Source: Asticcacaulis solisilvae
Lineage (GTDB): Bacteria; Pseudomonadota; Alphaproteobacteria; Caulobacterales; Caulobacteraceae
Assembly (NCBI RefSeq): GCF_017875235.1
Contig: NZ_JAGGMI010000004.1
Span: forward strand, 62,001 to 126,000
Reading direction: 5' to 3'
Length of the DNA stretch: 64,000 nucleotides
Position numbers and translations under genes: made by a program. The notes beneath the pieces are model-generated. The model did not search any database. It saw only the letters and a list, made by a program, of their open reading frames with translations, and had not been told where the DNA came from. Numbering within the stretch: the first letter of the stretch is position 1; every line of letters begins with the position of its first letter. Shown one piece after another: positions 8,693-17,682 of this stretch.

Positions 8693-9853
8693 ATGAAAAA
8701 GGACATCAATGCCCGCCGCGATTTTCTCATGCAGGCCGGTATAGCCAGTGTGGCCGCCATGGGCTTTGCCGCCGGCGACGTGAAGGCCGAAACCCTGCCC
8801 CCGCCCCCCGAATTCAAGCCGCAGCACAAGGTGCGCTTTTCGGTCTGCGGCGTCAGCCACGACCATATCCACGGCATGATCGCCGCCATGAAGCGCGGCG
8901 GCGGTGAGCTGGTCAATGCCTGGGGCGCCGAGCCCGACAAAATGGCGACTTTCCGCCAGCGTTACCCTGAGGCGCGCATCCTGGCCACCCAGGACGAGGT
9001 CATCAACGACGACACCCAGTTGATCCTGACCTCGCACGTCCCTAATGAGCGTACCCATATCGGCATCCGCGCCATGAAGGCCGGCAAGGATGTGCTGGCC
9101 GACAAGCCGGGCATCATCACGCTGAAGGATCTGGCGCTGGTTCGCAAGACCATCAAGGACACCGGCCGCAAGTACGGCATCCAGTATTCCGAGCGTCTCG
9201 ACGTGCGTGCCGCCGTCTATGCCGGCGAACTCATCAAGCAGGGCGCCATCGGCAAGGTCATCCAGACCATCAACCTGGCCCCGCACCAGATCGTCCAGGG
9301 CGGCGGTGATGCCGGCGGTGGCTCCAAGCGGCCAGAATGGTTCTGGGACGACCGCCTCTTCGGCGGCATCCTGACCGACATCGGCTCGCACCAGGTCGAT
9401 CAGTTCCTCTACTATACCGGCTCGAAATCGGCCGAGATCGTCGCGTCACAGATCGCCAATATCGGCTTCCCCGACCGTCCGCGCTTCCAGGACTTTGGCG
9501 ACATGACCCTGCGCGGCGATGCGGGCCTGGGTTACGTCCGCCTCGACTGGTATACGCCCAAGGGCCTCGGCACCTGGGGCGACGGCCGCCTGTTCGTGCT
9601 GGGTACCGAAGGCTATATCGAGGTGCGCAAATACACCAATGTCGCCGTTAACAAGCAGGGCAACAACCTGTTCCTGGTCGACCAGACCGGCGCGCGCTTC
9701 ATTGACTGCTCGAACGGCGACCTGCCGTTCGGCCCGCAATTCATCGCCGACATCGTCAACCGTACCGAGACCGCCCAGAGCCAGGAAATGGCCCTGCTGG
9801 CCGCCGAACTGTCGATCAAGGCGCAGGTCGGCGCCAAGGCTGTGAAAATCTGA
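8693..9853 (+). CDS. Tat-exported Gfo/Idh/MocA oxidoreductase
   Basis: A 386-residue NAD(P)-dependent sugar oxidoreductase family member. The N-terminus has a twin-arginine signal (RRDFLMQAGIASVAAMGF), so the folded, cofactor-loaded enzyme is probably exported. A Rossmann domain follows (about 45-165; the family's EKP motif appears as DKPG near residue 139), then the GFO_IDH_MocA C-terminal alpha/beta domain with GGILTDIGSHQVDQ. The ATG sits 6 to 7 bases after GAGGATG. It is downstream of a double GntR-type operator and starts a run of sugar genes. The substrate is unknown; by family, a sugar or sugar acid is oxidised, reduced or epimerised. Confidence 0.9.
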   Translation: MKKDINARRDFLMQAGIASVAAMGFAAGDVKAETLPPPPEFKPQHKVRFSVCGVSHDHIHGMIAAMKRGGGELVNAWGAEPDKMATFRQRYPEARILATQDEVINDDTQLILTSHVPNERTHIGIRAMKAGKDVLADKPGIITLKDLALVRKTIKDTGRKYGIQYSERLDVRAAVYAGELIKQGAIGKVIQTINLAPHQIVQGGGDAGGGSKRPEWFWDDRLFGGILTDIGSHQVDQFLYYTGSKSAEIVASQIANIGFPDRPRFQDFGDMTLRGDAGLGYVRLDWYTPKGLGTWGDGRLFVLGTEGYIEVRKYTNVAVNKQGNNLFLVDQTGARFIDCSNGDLPFGPQFIADIVNRTETAQSQEMALLAAELSIKAQVGAKAVKI

Positions 9854-9946
9854 GTTTCCCCTCCGGCCCTTACCAAAATATTGGAAGGGCCGAAATCTTT
9901 GGCGCTCCCCCGAAAGCGCGACAAACACTGGTCTGGGAGGATACCA

Positions 9947-11311
9947 ATGACCAAACTGACAAAACGCGGCCTGATTAGGGCCGGACTGGCGACGGCTGTC
10001 GCCGCGGGCTTCCCGGCCATCGTGCCATCGACCGTCTTCGGCCAGCATGCGCCGTCCAAGCGCATCAATGTCGGCACGATCGGCTGCGGCCGCATCGCAC
10101 GCGGTCACGACATGCCGGAAGTCCTGAAGGACAGCCGCGCGCGCATCGTCGCCGTGTCGGACGTCGAAGCCCACCGCCTGGAAGAGGGCAAACAGTTCGT
10201 CAACGACTTCTACGCCAAGCAGACCGGCAAGCCCTATGATGGCGTCAAAACCTTTGCCAACTACCGCGACCTGTTGGCTGACAAGGATATCGATGCGGTC
10301 ATCGTCTCGACGCCCGACCACTGGCACGCGTTGATGGGCATTCACGCAGTCGAGGCCGGCAAGGACGTCTACCTGCAAAAGCCGGCGTCGCTGACCATCG
10401 CCGAAGGCCGCGCCCTGTCGAACGCCGTCAACGCTTCGGGCCGCATCCTGCAGATCGGCAGCCAGCAGCGCACCAATATGCCGCAGTTTCGCAAAGCCGC
10501 CGAGTGGGTGCGCAATGGCCGCATCGGACAGATCACCCGCGTCGAAATCGGCCTGCCGGGCGATCCGGCCGGCGGTGACCCGACGCCACAGCCGATCCCT
10601 GCTGGCCTCGATTACGACGCGTGGCTGGGCTCGACGCCCTATGTCCCCTACACGCTGGATCGCGTTCATCCGCGCACCGGCTATGACCGGCCGGGCTGGC
10701 TGCGCCTGCGTCAGTTCGGCGCCGGCATGATCACCGGCTGGGGTTCGCACCATATCGACAGCGCCCACTGGGGCATGGATACGGAATATACCGGCCCGAT
10801 CGAGGTGTGGCTGGACCATGTCGAATATCCGACCTCGGGCCTGTGGGACGTCCACGGCAAGTTTCAGACCGAGGCCCTCTATGCCAACGGCGTGCGCATG
10901 AGCATCAGCGGCGCCTATCCGAACGGCATCAAATATATCGGCACCAAGGGCTGGCTGTTCGTGTCGCGCGGTGATGCGGCGGCGACCGCTTCGGACCCAA
11001 AGTCGGGCAAGGCCAAGGCTCTGGATGCGTCCGATCCGAAGATCCTGACCTCGGTCATCGCGCCGGACGAGGTCAAGCTCTATACGGCCGATGAGCAGCA
11101 CACCAACTGGCTCGATTGCATCATCAGCCGCAAGCCGCCGATCTCGCCGGCGGAGATGGGGCACCGCGCGTGTTCGACCTGCCTGGTGCACGACATCGCC
11201 ATGGTGCTGAAGCGCAAGCTGTATTGGGACCCGGTTGCCGAGCGCTTCAAGAACGATGACGAAGCCAACGCCATGCTGTCGCGTCCGATGCGCGCGCCGT
11301 ATGTGATTTAA
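9947..11311 (+). CDS. second exported Gfo/Idh/MocA oxidoreductase
   Basis: A 454-residue paralogue-like enzyme 93 bases after the first. The N-terminal signal has a KRGLIRAG motif (a Lys-Arg variant of the Tat motif) and a hydrophobic stretch to about residue 31. The Rossmann domain shows GTIGCGRIARGHD, VSTPDHWHALMGIHA and the cofactor motif as LQKPASL; the C-terminal domain has GWGSHHIDSAHWGMD, characteristic of the secreted Gfo/Idh group found with polysaccharide utilisation genes. The ATG at 9947 has GGGAGG 6 bases upstream; a frame beginning 22 codons earlier uses TTG and lacks a ribosome site. Probably transcribed with its neighbour; substrate not evident. Confidence 0.9.
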   Translation: MTKLTKRGLIRAGLATAVAAGFPAIVPSTVFGQHAPSKRINVGTIGCGRIARGHDMPEVLKDSRARIVAVSDVEAHRLEEGKQFVNDFYAKQTGKPYDGVKTFANYRDLLADKDIDAVIVSTPDHWHALMGIHAVEAGKDVYLQKPASLTIAEGRALSNAVNASGRILQIGSQQRTNMPQFRKAAEWVRNGRIGQITRVEIGLPGDPAGGDPTPQPIPAGLDYDAWLGSTPYVPYTLDRVHPRTGYDRPGWLRLRQFGAGMITGWGSHHIDSAHWGMDTEYTGPIEVWLDHVEYPTSGLWDVHGKFQTEALYANGVRMSISGAYPNGIKYIGTKGWLFVSRGDAAATASDPKSGKAKALDASDPKILTSVIAPDEVKLYTADEQHTNWLDCIISRKPPISPAEMGHRACSTCLVHDIAMVLKRKLYWDPVAERFKNDDEANAMLSRPMRAPYVI

Positions 11312-11313
11312 TG

Positions 11314-11447
11314 TCCTTCTCCCTGCTTGCGGGGAGAAGGTGGCCCAACGGGCCGGATGAGGGGCCAAAACGCTGTCCGCGAACGCCGCTTCGTCCGATT
11401 GCCCCTCACCCTAGCCCTTTCCCCGCACGCGGGGAGAGGGGATGTAC
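11314..11447. repeat. large imperfect palindromic repeat, type C
   Basis: The segment runs from CTTGCGGGGAGAAGGTGGCC to CCCCGCACGCGGGGAGAGGGG, with CCGGATGAGGGGC and GCCCCTCACCCTAGCC inside. This is the layout of a dispersed intergenic palindrome common in proteobacteria. It sits inside a presumed operon, between the oxidoreductase and the cupin gene. Similar elements lie at 31424 and 40340. Confidence 0.6.
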
Positions 11448-11456
11448 GGAGGCCCC

Positions 11457-11921
11457 ATGCTTACCAAACGCGATTTCAAAGTTGCAGGAATAACCCTGGC
11501 ACTTACTCTCGGCGCCATCGCCGCGGTCTCGATTGCCGCCGACACTGCCAAGCCTATCCTCGGTCCCACCACCTTCGACTGGAACCAGATGAAGGTCACC
11601 AAGACCGATGTCGGTGAGGTCCGCCAACTGGTCCGTCAACCAACCGCCACGCTCGACGAGCTGGAAATGCACGTCACCACGCTTAATCCCGGCACGACCT
11701 CGCATCCTCCGCACACCCACGTCAACGAGGAGCTGGTCATCATCCGCGAAGGCACGGTCGAGGTCTTCAATGGCGGCAAGTGGGTGCGCCTGGGGCCAGG
11801 CTCGGTCATCTTCAACGCGTCGAATGATCCGCATGCCCTGCGCAATGTCGGCGATACGCCGACCACCTATCACGTCATTAACTGGTCACCGGACCCAGCG
11901 CGCCTCAAAGCGGCAAAATAG
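11457..11921 (+). CDS. exported cupin-domain protein
   Basis: A 154-residue protein with a signal peptide or membrane anchor (about 8-27) followed by one cupin barrel. The metal-binding motif is visible as HPPHTHVNEELVIIREG (two His of the first motif plus Glu) with a second motif around DPHALRNVG. The ATG at 11457 has GGAGG 4 bases upstream; an ATG 15 bases earlier has none. It follows the secreted Gfo/Idh genes and probably belongs to the same sugar unit. Small single-domain cupins of this type may be sugar isomerases, lyases or dioxygenases; nothing here decides which. Confidence 0.85.
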   Translation: MLTKRDFKVAGITLALTLGAIAAVSIAADTAKPILGPTTFDWNQMKVTKTDVGEVRQLVRQPTATLDELEMHVTTLNPGTTSHPPHTHVNEELVIIREGTVEVFNGGKWVRLGPGSVIFNASNDPHALRNVGDTPTTYHVINWSPDPARLKAAK

Positions 11922-12010
11922 GCCTTTTACGCACCCGCGAAAGCAAGCGGACTGCATTTTTACAAGACGGTGGGCATGTTGGCGCGAATGCGCCAACTGA
12001 GGAAACTGCC

Positions 12011-12340
12011 ATGGCCACCGCCACAGCCGAGTCCAACCTGCCTGCCGTCGCCGTGCCGACCCCTGAGTCCAGCACCGGATCTGTTACGCGGCCTGTTGAC
12101 GAGATTGAAGATCCATACGTCTGGAAACCCGCAGGCGCGTTTGGTCTTCAGGCTGTGCAAGCCAAGGCACAACCGCCGGCGGCCGCGACGCAAAGCACCA
12201 AGCCGCAGTCGCCGCCAATGGCAAAGGCAAATGACGCCTATGAGGCTTTGTGGCGCTGGCGTGATTTCGCTGCCGGCGTAGCGGTTGGCGCTATCTCGAT
12301 AATCGCTTTTAGTCTGGCCTATAAGCTCGAGCGCCGATAA
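12011..12340 (+). CDS. small tail-anchored-like membrane protein, unknown
   Basis: A 109-residue protein of unrecognised family. The first 75 residues are rich in P, A, T, Q and S and probably disordered; a single membrane segment follows (about 87-105, FAAGVAVGAISIIAFSLAY) with a basic end KLERR. The ATG has GAGGAA 6 bases upstream. It lies between the cupin and the GH3 gene and ends two bases before a GntR-type operator, so it is probably transcribed separately from GH3. No function can be assigned. Confidence 0.75.
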   Translation: MATATAESNLPAVAVPTPESSTGSVTRPVDEIEDPYVWKPAGAFGLQAVQAKAQPPAAATQSTKPQSPPMAKANDAYEALWRWRDFAAGVAVGAISIIAFSLAYKLERR

Positions 12341-12341
12341 T

Positions 12342-12352
12342 TGGTCTGACCA
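12342..12352 (+). promoter_or_regulatory. GntR/FadR-type operator TGGTCTGACCA
   Basis: A perfect TGGTC-N-GACCA palindrome about 100 bases before the GH3 gene. It matches the operator at 8604-8614 except for the centre base, suggesting that one absent-from-window regulator controls both ends of the sugar block. Confidence 0.6.
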
Positions 12353-12454
12353 TCACCTTGACGCTCCGCCCTTGTCCTGATACCGCTACCATATAGCGCA
12401 ATCAATGCGACAAACGCGCCACCCAAAAAGGCGCGCCTGGACAAGGAAATGCTC

Positions 12455-15112
12455 ATGCCCCGTACGCTTGCCGCCGCGAGCCGTCTCCTCGCATCATCTG
12501 CTATCATCGCTCTTGCGGCCACCGTTTCTGCCACCGCTGCGACGCCTCCCGCCTGCCAGACGGAGTCCTGTGCTTTTCTCGATAAGTTCCTGACGCCGGA
12601 AGCACGCGCCAAGGACCTGGTCGCGCGCATGACGCTGGAAGAAAAGGCCTGGCAGATGGGGAATGCCGCCCCTGCCCTGCCGCGTCTGGGGCTGCCCGCC
12701 TACGACTGGTGGAACGAGGTCCTGCACGGCCTGGCGCGCGCCGGCCACGCCACCGTCTATCCGCAGGCCATTGGCATGGCCGCCACCTGGGACAAGGGTT
12801 TGATGGGTGATATCGGCCAAGCCATCGCCACGGAAGGCCGCGCCAACTACAATGCCGAACTGGCCCGCCACGGCGGCACGACGCGCTATTTCGGCGTCAA
12901 CTACTGGTCGCCCAATATCAACATCTTCCGCGATCCGCGCTGGGGCCGCGGCCAGGAAACCTACGGCGAAGACCCTTACCTCTCCGGCCACATGTCGATC
13001 CCCTTCATCAAGGGCATCCAGGGCGACGACCACACCTATTTCAAGGGCATCGCCACGCCCAAACACTTTGTCGTCCACTCAGGGCCCGAGCCGCTGCGCC
13101 ACGGCTTCAATGTCGATGTGTCGAAGTTCGACCTGGAAGACACCTACACCCCGGCCTTCCGTTCGGCGATCGTCGATGGTCAGGCCTATTCGATGATGTG
13201 CGCCTATAACGCCATCGACGGCTTCCCGGCCTGCGCCAGCCCCTTGATGGAAAACCTGGTGCGCAAGGACTGGGGCTTCAAGGGCTTTATCGTCTCGGAC
13301 TGCGACTCGGTCGACGACATGGTCACCGGCCACAAGAGCCACAAGGACCACGCCGAAGCCTCGGCCGTCGCCATCCGCGCCGGCACCGATCTTGACTGCG
13401 GCGACAGCTATCGCGCCCTGCCGGCAGCCGTGCGGGCGGGCCTGATCAAGGAGGCCGAGATCGACACCTCACTGATCCGCCTGATGGAGGCGCGCATCCG
13501 CATGGGCCTGATCGATGGGGGCAAATATGACGATATCCCGCTGACGGCCATCAACACGCCGGAGCACCGTGCGCTGGCCCTGCGCGCCGCCGAAGAGGCC
13601 ATAGTTCTCCTTAACAACGGCAAAGGTCTGCTGCCCCTGAAGGGCAATGAAAAGATCGCCGTCATCGGTCCCAATGCCCAGCACCTGCAAAGCCTGGAAG
13701 GCAACTATACCGGCGCCGCAGTCGATCCATCCTATCCGCTCAATGGCCTGCGTGGCGTCTATGGCGACCGCCTCACCTATGCCCCCGGTTCGGCGCTGAT
13801 CGACAACATGCCGATCGAGATTCCGTCGATCTTCCTGAAACCTTCGGAAGGCAGCGCGGAAAACGGCCTGAAGGGCGAATATTTCGACAATCCGACCTTC
13901 TCGGGCGCACCGAAGATGACGCGCACCGATGAGGTCATCAATTTCGACTTCTACCACACCGGCCCGACGCGCGACTTCGAGCCGCTGAATTTCTCGGTGC
14001 GCTGGACCGGCGTGCTGACGCCGCCGGCGGCCGGCACATATAAGCTGGCCTTCCGCATGTCGACGCCGCGCGCCGGCCAGGCCCAGCCGAACGTCAAGGT
14101 GTGGCTCGACGGCAAGCCGATCGTCAAGGGCGACATGATCGGCAAGACGACCGAGGTCACCTTCACCGACACCAAGCCGCATGAGATCCGCGTCGATTAT
14201 GTCCGCGCCAATGAAGACCGTCTGGTCGCGCTCGACTGGGTCGCGCCTGCGCAGGTGCTGATCAACGGCGCGGTCAAGGCGGCGCAACAAAGTGATGTCG
14301 TCGTCGCTTTTGCAGGATTGTCGCCCGATCTCGAAGGTGAGGAGATGAAGGTCGACTATCCGGGCTTCGACGGTGGGGACCGCCTGACGCTTGGCTTACC
14401 CGACGCCCAGCGCAGGATGCTCGAAGCCATCAAGGCGACGGGCAAGCCTTTGGTGGTCGTCTATCTGACCGGCGGCGCGGTGTCCGACCCGTGGGTGGAA
14501 CAGAATGCCGATGCGCTGGTCCAGGCCTGGTATCCCGGCCAGGCCGGCGGACAGGCGATCGCGCGCGTCCTGACCGGCGAGGTCAATCCAGCCGGCCGTC
14601 TGCCGTACACCATCTATCGCGATGTGAAGGACCTGCCGGCGTTTGGCGACTACAATATGGCCAACCGCACCTATCGTTACTTCAAGGGCGAGGTCTTGCA
14701 CCCGTTCGGCAAGGGCCTGAGCTACACGACCTTTGCCTATTCCGCACCGGTGCTGTCGGCGGCCTCGCTCAAGGCGGGTCAGCCGGTGACGGTTACCACC
14801 ACCGTGCGCAACAGCGGCGCACGCGATGGCGACGAGGTAGTGCAGCTCTATGTCACCAAGCCTGCGGTCAAGGGCGCGCCGAATGCCAGGCACGCGCTGG
14901 CCGGGTTTGAGCGTGTTCACCTCAAGGCCGGTGAAAGCCGCAAGGTGACAATGACCTTGGACGCCCGTGCGTTGAGCGCCGTCGATGGCAATGGCGAGCG
15001 CAAGGTTCGCCCGGGCGCCTACACTGTCCATGTCGGCGGCGGACAGCCGGGTTATACAGCGACCGTCAAAGCCACTTTGAAAGTGTCGGGCTCGGCGTCG
15101 GTGCCTAAGTAA
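12455..15112 (+). CDS. GH3 glycosidase with PA14 domain
   Basis: An exported glycoside hydrolase family 3 enzyme, 885 residues. It has a signal peptide to about residue 32, the GH3 N-terminal TIM barrel with RDPRWGRGQETYGEDPYLSG and the nucleophile Asp in IVSDCDSV (about residue 281), the GH3 C-terminal domain split by an inserted PA14 domain (about 465-610, GLKGEYFDNPTFSG), and a terminal fibronectin-III-like domain. The wording PKHFVVHSGPEPLRHGFN and VSDCDSVDDM is typical of the beta-xylosidase/beta-glucosidase branch. I chose the second ATG because AAGGAA then has a 6-base spacing; the first is 6 bases upstream. Likely role: trimming xylan- or glucan-derived oligosaccharides in the periplasm. 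Confidence 0.93.
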   Translation: MPRTLAAASRLLASSAIIALAATVSATAATPPACQTESCAFLDKFLTPEARAKDLVARMTLEEKAWQMGNAAPALPRLGLPAYDWWNEVLHGLARAGHATVYPQAIGMAATWDKGLMGDIGQAIATEGRANYNAELARHGGTTRYFGVNYWSPNINIFRDPRWGRGQETYGEDPYLSGHMSIPFIKGIQGDDHTYFKGIATPKHFVVHSGPEPLRHGFNVDVSKFDLEDTYTPAFRSAIVDGQAYSMMCAYNAIDGFPACASPLMENLVRKDWGFKGFIVSDCDSVDDMVTGHKSHKDHAEASAVAIRAGTDLDCGDSYRALPAAVRAGLIKEAEIDTSLIRLMEARIRMGLIDGGKYDDIPLTAINTPEHRALALRAAEEAIVLLNNGKGLLPLKGNEKIAVIGPNAQHLQSLEGNYTGAAVDPSYPLNGLRGVYGDRLTYAPGSALIDNMPIEIPSIFLKPSEGSAENGLKGEYFDNPTFSGAPKMTRTDEVINFDFYHTGPTRDFEPLNFSVRWTGVLTPPAAGTYKLAFRMSTPRAGQAQPNVKVWLDGKPIVKGDMIGKTTEVTFTDTKPHEIRVDYVRANEDRLVALDWVAPAQVLINGAVKAAQQSDVVVAFAGLSPDLEGEEMKVDYPGFDGGDRLTLGLPDAQRRMLEAIKATGKPLVVVYLTGGAVSDPWVEQNADALVQAWYPGQAGGQAIARVLTGEVNPAGRLPYTIYRDVKDLPAFGDYNMANRTYRYFKGEVLHPFGKGLSYTTFAYSAPVLSAASLKAGQPVTVTTTVRNSGARDGDEVVQLYVTKPAVKGAPNARHALAGFERVHLKAGESRKVTMTLDARALSAVDGNGERKVRPGAYTVHVGGGQPGYTATVKATLKVSGSASVPK

Positions 15113-15126
15113 TACCTACTGAGCAC

Positions 15127-15182
15127 GGGGCCACTTATCGTAGGCCCCGCCCACCATCTGCTCCGCAGATGGTGGGCGGGGC
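15127..15182. terminator. very strong bidirectional hairpin
   Basis: A 17-base perfect stem (15144-15160 with 15166-15182) and a 5-base loop lie between the convergent GH3 and ABC permease genes. An alternative smaller stem, GGGGCC with GGCCCC, overlaps its left arm. No T-run follows on either strand. Confidence 0.6.
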
Positions 15183-15216
15183 TATGTGCAGGTGTAGCGC
15201 GCCCTGCTTTAAGCCA

Positions 15217-17670
15217 CTATTCGTGCCGCAACGCCTTGCCCGGTTCGGTCGAAGCGCTCGCCAAGGCCAAGCCACCCACGGTCAGCAGGGCAATCGTCAT
15301 CGCCACCAGTGTTGCCGCCACAAAGATCAGCGGATCGAGCGCCACGGCATCATCGAACTGCGACAGCCACTGCGTCAAGGCATACCACGCCAATGGCCAG
15401 GCAATCAGGTTGGCCAAAAGCACCGGGCGCAGGAACTGCCCCACCAGCAAGCCCACCACCTTGCCGCTCGACGCGCCCAGAACCTTGCGCAGGCCGATTT
15501 CACGTGCCCGGCGCGAGGTGTTGAACGCCGCCATGCCATAAAGCCCTATACAGCCGATCAGGGCCGCGATCCCGGCGCCGATGCTGAAAACGTTCGAACG
15601 ATTGCGGTCGGGTTTGTAATATTTGTCGATATTCTCGACGCCCGACACGGCCTTGAAAGGCACCTGCGGCGCGATCGCCTTCCATGCCGTCTCCATGCGC
15701 TGACGCATAACCGGCTCCGGCACGCCGGCATAACGGACGCCGGTGATCGAATGCCTGTAGGGCGTCCGGTCCATCAGGTAGAGCATCGGCGCGACCTTTT
15801 CCTTCGGTGACCGGAAACGCATGTCCTCGATGACACCGGCGACGCGGACCTTATAGTCGTCGAAGTCGAGCACCTCGCCCACGGCCTCCTGGGGTGACTT
15901 GAAGCCGAGAGTTTCGGAGGCGGTGCGGTTGATCATGACATTGGCGGTCTCGCCGCGTGGCGGATCCTGCTGTTCGCCATTGACCCAGCGGATATAGATG
16001 TCTTCGCCGCGCGTCGGATCGAGCATCCGTCCGGCAATGACCGTCCCGCCGTAGGTTTTGAAATAGTCGGTGCCCACGATGGTAAAGCTGGACGACGGGC
16101 GGCGGCCGACGTGGCCTTCGCGCGACACGTCGGTATTGTTGGTCAGCGAATTGTCGCCGGGCGCGCTGTTGGCCCCGGCCACAGCGATGACGCCCGGCAG
16201 ATTGCGGAACGCCGCCCAGATGGCTTCGCGCTGGGCATTGGTCAGGGCCGGATCATAGGTCGAATCCGAAATCATCAGCCCCTCGCGCTTGAAGCCGATG
16301 TCGGCGGTCTTCATGTGGTTGAGCTGGCTCAGGAAGCCCGCGCCCATGATGAAGAAGGCGATGACGATGGCGAACTGCAGCACGACCAGGGCTTCACGCA
16401 GACGGAGGGCCATGCGGCCGCCGGCGGGTGTGCGCGAAGAGGCCAGCACCTGGGCCGGTTTGAAACCCGAGAGCACAAAGGCCGGATAGAGGCCCGCCAG
16501 GAGACCGACCAGGAGGATGAAGGCGCCGGCCAGGACAAGCGGGACGGCTTCACCGGCATAGTCGAGCTTCAATTTGAGGTCACCGAAGCTGTTGATATGC
16601 GGCAGGCTGAGCTCGACGATGCTGAGGCCGATCAGCGCTGCCATGATCGTCGTCAGCAGGGCCTCGCACAGGAATTGCGCCCGCAGCGATCCTTGCGTGG
16701 CGCCCAGTGTCTTTCGCACCGCCACCTCCTTGGCGCGCATGCCGGCGCGGGCGGTGGCCAGGTTGATATAGTTGATGGCGGCGATCAGGAAGGCCAGTAT
16801 GCCGACAATGCCCAGGACATAGACGGCCGTACGCGTCTTCTCGTCTTCCAGGTGCAGGCTGGTCAGCGGCACCACCATGGTCTTCAGGACGTGGCTCGGC
16901 TTGTCGTCGCCGAACTGGTTGGCGGCATGGCGATCGATAAAGGCCGGAAAATGCGCGTTCATGTCGGCCGCGTCCTTCGGCGTATCGAAGACGAGGATGG
17001 TCTGCAGGCGCTGCGACCCGTAACGCTCCCAGCTGGTCGTCCGGTCGATCAGCGACCGGTTGAGGAGGCGGACAAAGTCGAATTTGTAGGCGGTGGTATC
17101 GGGCAGGGCCTTGAGGACCGCGCTGATGCGATAGTCGTGCGTACCCTCTTCGTCGGTCAGCCGGATCGTCTTGCCGATCAGGGCGGAAGCGGCCTCGCCT
17201 GGAAAATACTTTTCAGCCATGGGCTGGGACATGACCACATTGTCCGGCGCCGCCAGGGCCGCCGACTTGCTGCCGGCCAGAAGCGGCAGGTCGAAGACCT
17301 TGAAGAACTCGTTGTCGACCAGAAGCACCTCTTCCTGCGTGCTGTTGGCGCCCATATGGACAGTGACATTGTGATCCCAGAGGCGCGTCCCGATGCGCTG
17401 CGGGTTGTCGGATTTGATGTTGTCGAGCAGGCCGCCATTGGTCCACGGCTCCGGATCGGTGCGGACGGCGGCGAACTTCCAGGCGTTTTCGACGATATAG
17501 ATCTTTGACGCTTTCGGCAGCCACTGCTCGTACGTCGTCTCGAAGCGGAAGAACAGTCCCAGCGTAATGAAGACGGCGATGCCGAAGCTCAGGCCCAGCA
17601 GGTTCAGCAGGGCGTAGAGCGGATGGCGCGTGAACGAGCGGTAGAAGGCGGTAAAGGTGCTGCGCAGCAT
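15217..17670 (-). CDS. MacB/FtsX-type ABC transporter permease
   Basis: An 817-residue inner-membrane protein with the double MacB-like layout: an N-terminal helix (about 20-42), a periplasmic MacB_PCD region, three FtsX helices (around 285-440, with ATARAGMRAKEVAVRKTLGA), a second helix and periplasmic region, and three C-terminal FtsX helices with FNTSRRAREIGLRKVLGA. GAGGTG precedes the ATG by 5 bases. It is the last gene of a three-gene exporter operon (adaptor, ATPase, permease). MacB-type machines do not move substrate through the membrane but drive extrusion of peptides, lipids or drugs by mechanotransmission; the cargo here is unknown. Confidence 0.92.
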   Translation of the reverse strand: MLRSTFTAFYRSFTRHPLYALLNLLGLSFGIAVFITLGLFFRFETTYEQWLPKASKIYIVENAWKFAAVRTDPEPWTNGGLLDNIKSDNPQRIGTRLWDHNVTVHMGANSTQEEVLLVDNEFFKVFDLPLLAGSKSAALAAPDNVVMSQPMAEKYFPGEAASALIGKTIRLTDEEGTHDYRISAVLKALPDTTAYKFDFVRLLNRSLIDRTTSWERYGSQRLQTILVFDTPKDAADMNAHFPAFIDRHAANQFGDDKPSHVLKTMVVPLTSLHLEDEKTRTAVYVLGIVGILAFLIAAINYINLATARAGMRAKEVAVRKTLGATQGSLRAQFLCEALLTTIMAALIGLSIVELSLPHINSFGDLKLKLDYAGEAVPLVLAGAFILLVGLLAGLYPAFVLSGFKPAQVLASSRTPAGGRMALRLREALVVLQFAIVIAFFIMGAGFLSQLNHMKTADIGFKREGLMISDSTYDPALTNAQREAIWAAFRNLPGVIAVAGANSAPGDNSLTNNTDVSREGHVGRRPSSSFTIVGTDYFKTYGGTVIAGRMLDPTRGEDIYIRWVNGEQQDPPRGETANVMINRTASETLGFKSPQEAVGEVLDFDDYKVRVAGVIEDMRFRSPKEKVAPMLYLMDRTPYRHSITGVRYAGVPEPVMRQRMETAWKAIAPQVPFKAVSGVENIDKYYKPDRNRSNVFSIGAGIAALIGCIGLYGMAAFNTSRRAREIGLRKVLGASSGKVVGLLVGQFLRPVLLANLIAWPLAWYALTQWLSQFDDAVALDPLIFVAATLVAMTIALLTVGGLALASASTEPGKALRHE

Positions 17671-17682
17671 TACATCACCTCT

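Noticed and set aside
9446-11368. 640-codon open frame on the minus strand
   Set aside because: It lies antisense to both exported Gfo/Idh genes, whose domains, signals and ribosome sites are clear. Long antisense frames are expected at this GC content.
16111-17508. 465-codon plus-strand open frame
   Set aside because: It mirrors the ABC permease gene; the composition is arginine/glutamine/aspartate-rich shadow sequence.
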